Positions 1-5,410 of a stretch of 7,189 nt of DNA are shown in pieces. The DNA is from G020353235 sp964569555 (GTDB lineage Bacteria > Chloroflexota > Dehalococcoidia > Dehalococcoidales > JAUYDJ01), in assembly GCA_964569555.1 (NCBI GenBank), contig CAZMTT010000050.1, positions 1 to 7,189 on the forward strand. The letters run 5' to 3'. The notes below the pieces were generated by a model. That model saw nothing but the letters and a program-made list of their open reading frames with translations. It had not been told where the DNA came from and ran no database searches. Positions within the stretch are counted from its first letter, which is position 1; each line of letters starts with the position of its first letter. The position numbers were made by a program, and so were the translations under genes.

Positions 1-941
1 TTGAGGAGCACGGTTACCTCTGCCGTCCCGGCCAGGTTCTGCCCGAGCCAGTCAGCCGGGGCTATACCGGTTTCAGGACCCGTGCCGTCATTAAAATCCA
101 GGACGGCTGCCGTAACTACTGTGCCTACTGTATTGTGCCCATGGTGCGGGGGGAGGAAAAGAGCCTGCCGCTTGACCGGATTATTGACCAGGTCTCCCAA
201 AGGGTAGCTGACGGTTATCAGGAAGTGGTGTTAACCGGCACCAGGATTGGCGCCTATAACTACAGTGGCATTAATCTAAAAGGCTTAATTGAGCGCATCT
301 TGGCCGGGACCGGTGTCATCAGGTTGAGGTTGTCCTCTCTCCAGCCCTATGAAATCTCCGCCGAGCTTATCGGGCTGTGGCCGGATGAAAGACTGTGTCC
401 TCACTTTCATCTATCCCTGCAGAGTGGCAGCGATGCGGTGCTGGGCCGCATGAAGCGGCGCTATGCCACCGGTGATTATCAGCAGGCGGTAGCTTTAATT
501 CGGAATCGGCTGCCCGAGGCAGCCATTACCACTGATGTTATTGTCGGCTTCCCCGGTGAGACGGAGGCCGAATTTGAGGAAAGCTATGATTTCTGTCGGC
601 GAATGCGGTTTGCCCGCATTCACGTCTTTGCTTACTCCCCGCGTCAGGAAACGGAGGCGGCCCATCTACCGGGGCAGATCGGCGACCAAGTCAAGCAGCC
701 GCGAAGCCAGAAAATGATGGCTCTGGCTAAAGAAAGCACCCGGGAATTCAGCCAGCGCTTTCGGGGTAAGACACGCCCGGTCTTGTGGGAGAAACGTGCC
801 AACGGGGTGTGGTCGGGCTATACCGATAACTACATCAAGGTATATATTAAGAGCCAGCGCAATTTAGCCAATCAGCTCATGCCGAAAGAATTAGGGGAGG
901 TTAACGGGGATGGGGTGTGGGGGGCTCAATCGGTGGGCTGA
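1..941 (+). CDS. mtaB: tRNA threonylcarbamoyladenosine (t6A37) methylthiotransferase, MtaB type, 5'-truncated by window edge
   Basis: Radical-SAM enzyme expected to convert t6A to ms2t6A at position 37 of ANN-decoding tRNAs. The frame is open from base 3, giving 312 visible residues; most of the N-terminal methylthiotransferase domain is off the window (family members are about 430 residues). The radical-SAM cluster motif CRNYCAYC is at visible residues 36-43 (bases 108-131), preceded by DG and followed by an IVP...RG segment, as in this family. Further family segments follow: EVVLTGTRIGAY, LSLQSGSD and DVIVGFPGETEAEFE. The LTG form of the first favours MtaB over MiaB, which usually has LGQNV there. 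A TRAM-type RNA-binding domain runs from about residue 249 to the end. The stop (939-941) lies inside the 3' end of the convergent minus-strand gene. Family assignment is secure; the MtaB rather than MiaB or RimO choice rests on these motifs. Confidence 0.87.
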   Translation, partial: EEHGYLCRPGQVLPEPVSRGYTGFRTRAVIKIQDGCRNYCAYCIVPMVRGEEKSLPLDRIIDQVSQRVADGYQEVVLTGTRIGAYNYSGINLKGLIERILAGTGVIRLRLSSLQPYEISAELIGLWPDERLCPHFHLSLQSGSDAVLGRMKRRYATGDYQQAVALIRNRLPEAAITTDVIVGFPGETEAEFEESYDFCRRMRFARIHVFAYSPRQETEAAHLPGQIGDQVKQPRSQKMMALAKESTREFSQRFRGKTRPVLWEKRANGVWSGYTDNYIKVYIKSQRNLANQLMPKELGEVNGDGVWGAQSVG

Positions 942-1282
942 GCCTGCTCCAGCGCCTCTTTGATGGACCTGGTCGGCATCAGGAAGCTTTCCTCGGAGAC
1001 ATCCTGCCTGATTACCCCCATATTTTCCAGCAGGCGGTAGAAATTAATTGCCCAGCCAACGCCGAAGACCTCCGGAGTAAAGACCCGCCTCTCCATGGGA
1101 TTCCAGTAGGCTTCTTTCAATTTTTCCCTGGTGGGTATGCGGAAGTCATAGGGGACAAAGCCGGCAACCTTCCCGTGCCACTCTCTTTCCTCCTCTGGCT
1201 TTTCCAGTTCCTGGCATATTGCCGCCAGAACGAGAGCAATCATGGTAGCTTGCATCGTTCGACTGCACCACTTGCTATCCAT
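926..1282 (-). CDS. small DUF5808-like protein, function unknown
   Basis: A 118-residue protein of unknown function. Residues 59-81 contain YWNP...VFTP..FGVGWAINF, which resembles the short DUF5808 domain (tyrosine/Asn-Pro, then a Phe-Gly-x-Gly-Trp-x-x-Asn-Phe core); I assign this from memory. Residues 10-24 are moderately hydrophobic but short and interrupted, so a membrane anchor is possible but not convincing. A charged EKPEEEREWHGK segment follows. The ATG start is supported by an AAGGAG Shine-Dalgarno site 5 nt upstream, which lies inside the last codons of the GNAT gene. With only 2 nt between the two genes, they are probably co-transcribed and translationally coupled. The 3' end overlaps the convergent mtaB gene by 16 bp. 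The overlapping plus-strand reading frame here shows no family features, which supports the minus-strand call. Confidence 0.72.
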   Translation of the reverse strand: MDSKWCSRTMQATMIALVLAAICQELEKPEEEREWHGKVAGFVPYDFRIPTREKLKEAYWNPMERRVFTPEVFGVGWAINFYRLLENMGVIRQDVSEESFLMPTRSIKEALEQAQPTD

Positions 1283-1284
1283 CT

Positions 1285-1779
1285 CTACTCCTTTGTCTCC
1301 TTTTTGATATCAATTCCGAGCACGACTGAGGTTTCAACCTGGCGCTGGGGGATGTTCCAGTAGGTTCTGAGTAGCTCATCCTTATCGGGCATCAGCTGGA
1401 AGCCGTGCTTTTGATAGAAGGCGATTGCCCAGCGGGCTTCCGCCCATGTTCCCACCAGCAGGCGGGGCGTAGCCACCAGTTGCTCAAGGTAATCAAGCAG
1501 ACTGCTGCCGATTCCCTGCCTCTGCCACTGCGGTAAAACATAGGCATGGCGGATGAGGGTAATGTCCCTGACCGGCTGGAATCCCATTACCCCGACCAGT
1601 TCCCCGTTTATCTCCTCGCCGAAGAAGGTCATCTGTTTCATCTCTCGCTTGAGTTCAGCCATTGGCATATAGGGCTGGTGGTAGCGGTCAGCCGGGATAA
1701 CCCCTTCATAGGCTTTAGCCGCCTCATTAATGATAGAATATATCTCTTTCACCTCACCTGACTGACATTCCCGAATCAC
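1285..1779 (-). CDS. GNAT family N-acetyltransferase
   Basis: A 164-residue GNAT-fold acetyltransferase that would transfer an acetyl group from acetyl-CoA to an amine; the substrate cannot be told from sequence. The acetyl-CoA-binding motif A is at residues 81-91 (VLPQWQRQGIG, matching the R/Q-x-x-G-x-G/A signature), after the usual beta-4 strand (ITLIRHAYV). The C-terminal motif B region is at about 115-127 (ARWAIAFYQKHGF), typical of the family. The central GELVGVMGF strand is also normal. The start is a GTG at 1777-1779, chosen because the protein then begins MIRECQ, like many GNATs; no better start lies just downstream. It is the first gene of a two-gene unit with the DUF5808-like gene and diverges from pckA. 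A perfect TATAAT lies only about 20 bp upstream, so the leader should be very short. Confidence 0.88.
   Translation of the reverse strand: MIRECQSGEVKEIYSIINEAAKAYEGVIPADRYHQPYMPMAELKREMKQMTFFGEEINGELVGVMGFQPVRDITLIRHAYVLPQWQRQGIGSSLLDYLEQLVATPRLLVGTWAEARWAIAFYQKHGFQLMPDKDELLRTYWNIPQRQVETSVVLGIDIKKETKE
1288..1293 (-). promoter_or_regulatory. ribosome binding site of the DUF5808-like gene
   Basis: AAGGAG on the minus strand, 5 nt before the ATG at 1282. It sits within the last codons of the GNAT gene, so ribosomes finishing GNAT would stop next to it. This fixes the start and suggests coupled translation. Confidence 0.75.
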
Positions 1780-1797
1780 AAACCACCCACCACCTTT

Positions 1798-1835
1798 ATT
1801 ATACCTTAATCTTACCTTAATCTCTCGGCTGTCAA
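1798..1835 (-). promoter_or_regulatory. candidate promoter of the GNAT-DUF5808 unit
   Basis: On the minus strand a perfect TATAAT is at 1803-1798 and a perfect TTGACA at 1835-1830. The 26-bp gap between them is far too long for ordinary sigma-70 binding, so they may not work as a pair. At the normal 17-bp distance the -35 position reads GAGAGA, a poor match. A perfect 11-bp tandem repeat fills the gap (see separate entry), so the promoter may depend on an activator that replaces -35 contact. A start site about 7 nt beyond the -10 leaves roughly 12 nt of leader before the GTG. Confidence 0.5.
1802..1823 (-). repeat. perfect 11-bp tandem repeat within the GNAT promoter
   Basis: Read on the minus strand, AGATTAAGGTA occurs twice head to tail with no mismatch (1823-1813 and 1812-1802). 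The second copy runs into the TATAAT box. An 11-bp period places both copies on the same face of the helix, as in direct-repeat sites of OmpR/PhoB-family response regulators. No regulator is visible in the window, so the link to that family is inference; a chance small duplication is the alternative. Confidence 0.6.
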
Positions 1836-1845
1836 TATTCAGCTG

Positions 1846-1880
1846 CCCTGAGATTTTAGGGGTTAGTCCTGCTGCTAACC
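1846..1880. promoter_or_regulatory. two adjacent inverted repeats upstream of the pckA -10, candidate operators
   Basis: The first dyad is CCCTGA-GATT-TTAGGG (1846-1861; perfect except one position that is G-T when read as a stem). The second is GGTTAG-N8-CTAACC (1861-1880; six perfect pairs). They abut at base 1861, and the second ends 6 bp before the TATAAT at 1887, so it covers the place where a -35 element would sit. A DNA-binding repressor or activator of pckA could act here. The arms are short, so function is inferred from position more than from strength. Confidence 0.4.
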
Positions 1881-1892
1881 ATATGCTATAAT
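1863..1892 (+). promoter_or_regulatory. pckA: candidate pckA promoter (extended -10)
   Basis: TGCTATAAT at 1884-1892 is a perfect -10 with the extended TGn element. The best -35 candidate is TTAGTC at 1863-1868, which matches TTGACA at only three of six positions with an 18-bp spacer; an extended -10 can tolerate this. Transcription would start near 1899, giving a leader of about 113 nt before the GTG at 2012. Confidence 0.55.
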
Positions 1893-2011
1893 ATTAGCGG
1901 GTTGCTTATCAACCTGTTTCTGGCTGGGAACCCCAATCTGGTTGGCTTTTCCGGGGCAGTTTCAGCTGGTGTCCGCCCGCTGGATAGGAGTTGTGGGAAA
2001 AGGAGATTAAA
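1893..2011 (+). other. pckA 5' leader region, some pairing potential, no known riboswitch recognised
   Basis: Untranslated stretch between the pckA -10 and its GTG. Visible complementary segments are CAACC (1910-1914) with GGTTG (1940-1944), enclosing a tight hairpin TGGG-aac-CCCA (1925-1935), and AGCGGG (1896-1901) with CCCGCT (1976-1981). The last pair would be partly lost if transcription starts near 1899. I do not recognise a known riboswitch, a leader peptide or an intrinsic terminator here. The Shine-Dalgarno AAGGAG at 2000-2005 lies outside these pairings. Confidence 0.35.
2000..2005 (+). promoter_or_regulatory. pckA: ribosome binding site that sets the pckA start
   Basis: AAGGAG lies 6 nt before the GTG at 2012. 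It favours this start over the in-frame TTG at 1991, which has no properly spaced site and would place the AAGGAG inside the coding region. Confidence 0.8.
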
Positions 2012-3610
2012 GTGGCTAAGTTTGATTTGGGGCAGTTTGCCCGGACCGCGGAGAGAATCAGGGATAAGGCTATCGCCGAAAAGAGGCTGACCGATAACCC
2101 TGCGGCTGCCGAGTTGCGGCGGCTTCTGGAGAAGCAACCCGGCGTCAGGCAGACGGCATACGGAAATTTTGTCGCCGAAAGCGAGCCCAGTTCCCGCTCA
2201 GCGGTGTTTACCAAGAACAGTGTTGACTGCCCCTTTGGTAAGGAAGAAGAGAAGCTGTTAGCCCAGTGCGAGGCAGCCCTGGCGAAAGAAAAACTTATTT
2301 CCATTGATAGAATTGTGGGCAATAAAGACAGTGATACTGTGGTCAGGTTGGTCGTCCCGGAGCGTTTTGCCCATGTTGCCTACGGCGGGGGGAATCTCTT
2401 TATACCGGTAAAGCAAGAGGTTAAACAGCCCGCCTACCATATTATATTCTTCGCTGATGAGGCGTTTGAGGCTAATAAAACCAAGCCCCTCCCCCAGAAA
2501 GATATTACTATCCGGCTGGCGATGCTGGATGACGGTCGCTTTGTCAAGATAGTCAGGAATGGCAACTACATCGGTGAGTATAAGAAGGGGGTCTTTGCCG
2601 CCGAGGACTGGGTAGCCAAGACCAGGCGTGGCGGCATCTTCCTGCACGCCGGCTGCCGGGAAGACTACCTGCAATCAGTCCACGGGGATTACCGGCTGAC
2701 CCGGACTCTGCTTGTCGCCCTGAGTGCTAACGGGAAGACGACCACCACCTGCCGCATCCTGGCCAGAAAGGGGAACGAACGCTCCTGGCTTATCCAGGAT
2801 GATGGGGGAACCCTTATGCCTGACGGCTCCTTTCACGGCTTTGAGGCGGGGGGAGTATTCGTTAAAACCGAAGGGGTGAACCCGGGGGAGCAGACCGAGA
2901 TATTCTACGGATTGTTAAAGCCGGACACCGTCTGCGAAAATGTTCATGTCAATGATGATGGTGATTTTGACTTCTATAATCTGGAAAAGACCTCAAACGG
3001 ACGGGCGGTTATCCTGAGAAGTGATTTTATGCATGCCAGCCGTTATATTGATGTCGACCGGGTAGATAACCTGATTGTGATTACCCGGGGACCGTTGATT
3101 CCAGCCATATCAAAACTGACCCCGGAGCAGGCGACCGCCCTGATGATTCTGGGGCAGGCGATGGAATCTTCGGCCGGTGACCCCACCCTGGCCGGCCAAA
3201 TCAGAAGCGAATTTTTCTATGACCCCTTTGTCGCCGGTGACCTGGCCCAGCATGCCAATATCTTCTATCAAATAATCAAGGGTCTTCCCCACCTTAATTA
3301 TTATCTGCTGAATACCGGTGGTATCGGGGAGGGGGCGCCTTTCAAGGATATCAAGCTGGAATATACCATGGGGATACTGGACTCGCTGCTCAGAGATGGC
3401 CTTGAGGACTGGGTAGATTCGCCTACCGGCTTTCAGGTGCCCAAAGCGATTAGAATTGTGGATGATATTTTCGTGCATCCGGAGAAGCTTTATTCACCGG
3501 CTGAGTTTGCCAAAAAGCAGGGACATCTCAACCAGCTCAGATACGAGGCGGTGGCCAGGGTTGGTCGCGGTCTTCATCCCGATATAAGAAGGGTTTTCGG
3601 CAAGGCTTAG
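2012..3610 (+). CDS. pckA: phosphoenolpyruvate carboxykinase (ATP), divergent
   Basis: Converts oxaloacetate and ATP to phosphoenolpyruvate, ADP and CO2, linking the TCA branch to gluconeogenesis (or running in reverse). From the GTG at 2012 the protein is 532 residues, the normal length. Compared from memory with E. coli PckA, key residues are kept: Arg62 (likely R65), YIGEYKKG with Tyr186 and Lys192 (Y207, K213), His212 (H232), Lys242-Thr243 of the P-loop (K254, T255), Asp263-Asp264 (D268, D269) and Arg331 (R333). The FEAGGVFVKTEG segment after the Asp pair matches the FEGGCYAKT region. The P-loop reads ALSANGKTT instead of the usual GLSGTGKTT, so two glycines are replaced, and overall similarity is low. 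The gene diverges from the GNAT gene and converges on glmS with only 16 bp between stop codons. The family is well supported; activity and nucleotide choice are inferred. Confidence 0.86.
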   Translation: MAKFDLGQFARTAERIRDKAIAEKRLTDNPAAAELRRLLEKQPGVRQTAYGNFVAESEPSSRSAVFTKNSVDCPFGKEEEKLLAQCEAALAKEKLISIDRIVGNKDSDTVVRLVVPERFAHVAYGGGNLFIPVKQEVKQPAYHIIFFADEAFEANKTKPLPQKDITIRLAMLDDGRFVKIVRNGNYIGEYKKGVFAAEDWVAKTRRGGIFLHAGCREDYLQSVHGDYRLTRTLLVALSANGKTTTTCRILARKGNERSWLIQDDGGTLMPDGSFHGFEAGGVFVKTEGVNPGEQTEIFYGLLKPDTVCENVHVNDDGDFDFYNLEKTSNGRAVILRSDFMHASRYIDVDRVDNLIVITRGPLIPAISKLTPEQATALMILGQAMESSAGDPTLAGQIRSEFFYDPFVAGDLAQHANIFYQIIKGLPHLNYYLLNTGGIGEGAPFKDIKLEYTMGILDSLLRDGLEDWVDSPTGFQVPKAIRIVDDIFVHPEKLYSPAEFAKKQGHLNQLRYEAVARVGRGLHPDIRRVFGKA

Positions 3611-3626
3611 CTTCAGCCCCCGGTGG

Positions 3627-5408
3627 CTATTCCACGGTTACACTTTTGGCCAGGTTTCGCGGGAAGTCTATGGGGCAACCCCTCTCCCTGGCGGCGTAGT
3701 AGGCCAGTAGCTGCAGGGCGACCGTGTTCACCACCGGTGAGAATATCGCCTCAACCTGGGGCACGGTAAGGACTTTATCCACTATTTTCTCAATATCCTC
3801 GTCACCCTCCCGGGTAAGGGCAATGATAGATGAGCCTCTTGCCTTGACCTCCTTGATATTGGTCAGCATCGGCTCGTAGGTATCGTCCGGGGCTAAAAGG
3901 GCAATCACCGGGGTATCACTGCCCAGCAGGGCAAAGGGACCGTGCTTCAGCTCCCCGGCGGCATAGCCCTCAGCGTGAATATAGGAAATCTCCTTCAGCT
4001 TGAGGGCCCCCTCCAGGGCTACCGGGAAGTTTATCCCCCGGCCGATGTAGAAAATGTTTTCGTATTGGGACAGCTCCCGGGCGTACTGGGCTATTTCAGC
4101 CTCGTTATCCAGCACCTGCTGCACCTTATTGGGCAGTTGCCGCAGCTCTCTGGTCATGCTGTTTAATTTACGCGCCCCAACCTCAGGATGGGACATCATT
4201 AGCTGGTATAACACCATAAGCTGGGCGGTAAAGCTCTTGGTGGCGGCGACGCTTATCTCCGGGCCAGCCCGGGTATAGAGGGTCCGGTCGGCAATTCGGC
4301 TGGCGGTGCTGCCGACCACATTGGTGATGGCTAAAGCCTGGCACCCCACCTCTTTCAGTTTTTTCATCGCCTTCAGGGTGTCGGCGGTCTCGCCGGACTG
4401 AGTGATGGCAATCGCCAGCGTCCGGGCCAGGGGCTGGGTTGAGTAGTTGAACTCAGAGGCGAGTTCAGCCCGCACCGGAATCTTGAGCAGCTCCTGACCG
4501 ATCTGTTTGCCGATTAAGGCGGCGTGGTATGAAGTGCCGCAGGCTAATATCAGCAGGGCGTTGATATCATCGCCCCACATTTCGGCTAGGTCCTCCAGTG
4601 CCTCACCGGAGACCCAGCCGGCCAGGGTATCCCGTATTACCTTGGGTTGCTCGTGTATCTCCTTGAGCATGAAGTGCTCATAGCCCGCCTTCTGGGCATC
4701 CTCCACCGTCCAGGATATCTGGTGCACTTTGGTAGCCACTTCGCTGCCGCGCCGGCTGACCTTGATGCTGTCGGTGGTAATAACGCCGATATCACCGTCT
4801 TCCAGATATACCACCCGGTTGGAGTAGTCCAGAATCGCCGGCACATCAGAGGCGATAAAGTTTTCCCGGTCACCCAGGCTGATGATTATCGGGCTATCCT
4901 TGCGGGCGGCGACCAGCTTGGGCTCACCGGTAGCCAGCACGATGATGGCGTAAGAACCCTCAATGTCATTCAGGGCGGCGGCCACAGCGGTCTCCAGATT
5001 GCCGTTATAGTACTTCTCAATCAGGTGGGGTATTACTTCAGTGTCCGTCTCGGAGACAAACTGGTGCCCCTCACCACTTAGCTGGTCTCTTAATTTCTGG
5101 TAGTTGGTGATTATGCCGTTGTGCACCACGGCAATCTTGCCGCTGCAGTCAAGGTGGGGGTGGGCGTTTATCGGGGACGGCTCACCGTGGGTTGCCCAGC
5201 GGGTATGACCGATGCCGGCGGTCCCATCAAGCCGGGGCATCGTTTTCTTCAGGGCTTCTACCCGGATGGCATCCTTGCATACGTTGATGCCATGCTTGGA
5301 CACCGCGATACCACAGGAGTCATAACCGCGGTATTCCAGCCTGCCCAGGCAGTTAAGCAATATAGGCTGGGCTTGCCTTAAGCCGATGTAGCCGATAATA
5401 CCACACAT
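3627..5408 (-). CDS. glmS: glutamine--fructose-6-phosphate aminotransferase (isomerizing), GlmS
   Basis: Cytosolic enzyme making glucosamine-6-phosphate from fructose-6-phosphate and glutamine, the first committed step to UDP-GlcNAc. The 593 residues are slightly fewer than the 609 of E. coli. The N-terminal class II glutaminase domain (about 2-215) begins with the nucleophile Cys2 in MCGIIGY and has HTRWATHG (68-75), HNGI with Asn98-Gly99, and SETDTE (119-124). SIS domain 1 (about 283-415) has TQSGET (336-341) and AATKSFTAQ (388-396). SIS domain 2 (about 450-585) has ALEGALKLKE with Glu473, KHGP with His489, and the C-terminal PRNLAKSVTVE with Lys588. The last three match E. coli E488, H504 and K603 at a constant offset. 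It is the last gene of the operon, 2 nt after the GlmU-like stop. No good Shine-Dalgarno site precedes its ATG, so translation is probably coupled. The 16-bp gap to convergent pckA shows no terminator hairpin. Confidence 0.97.
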   Translation of the reverse strand: MCGIIGYIGLRQAQPILLNCLGRLEYRGYDSCGIAVSKHGINVCKDAIRVEALKKTMPRLDGTAGIGHTRWATHGEPSPINAHPHLDCSGKIAVVHNGIITNYQKLRDQLSGEGHQFVSETDTEVIPHLIEKYYNGNLETAVAAALNDIEGSYAIIVLATGEPKLVAARKDSPIIISLGDRENFIASDVPAILDYSNRVVYLEDGDIGVITTDSIKVSRRGSEVATKVHQISWTVEDAQKAGYEHFMLKEIHEQPKVIRDTLAGWVSGEALEDLAEMWGDDINALLILACGTSYHAALIGKQIGQELLKIPVRAELASEFNYSTQPLARTLAIAITQSGETADTLKAMKKLKEVGCQALAITNVVGSTASRIADRTLYTRAGPEISVAATKSFTAQLMVLYQLMMSHPEVGARKLNSMTRELRQLPNKVQQVLDNEAEIAQYARELSQYENIFYIGRGINFPVALEGALKLKEISYIHAEGYAAGELKHGPFALLGSDTPVIALLAPDDTYEPMLTNIKEVKARGSSIIALTREGDEDIEKIVDKVLTVPQVEAIFSPVVNTVALQLLAYYAARERGCPIDFPRNLAKSVTVE

Positions 5409-5410
5409 AT

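Noticed and set aside
917..1363. A 148-codon plus-strand reading frame opposite the DUF5808-like gene
   Set aside because: It has no recognisable family features and no good ribosome site, while the minus-strand frame has a domain-like core and a well-placed Shine-Dalgarno site.
1830..1835. TTGACA as an ordinary -35 paired with a -10 at normal spacing
   Set aside because: At 16-18 bp the candidate -10 sequences are poor. The best alternative, TAAGAT, is at 15 bp and matches only four of six positions.
1991..2011. TTG at 1991 as the pckA start, adding 7 residues
   Set aside because: The AAGGAG at 2000-2005 is correctly spaced for the GTG at 2012 and would lie inside the gene if TTG were used.
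2258..2674. Long minus-strand frames inside pckA (also 1909-2322 and 3110-3478)
   Set aside because: They are antisense to a well-supported gene, and their translations show no domain-like features.
3611..3626. Possible terminator hairpin AGCC...GGCT between pckA and glmS
   Set aside because: The stem is only four base pairs and no T-run follows on either strand.
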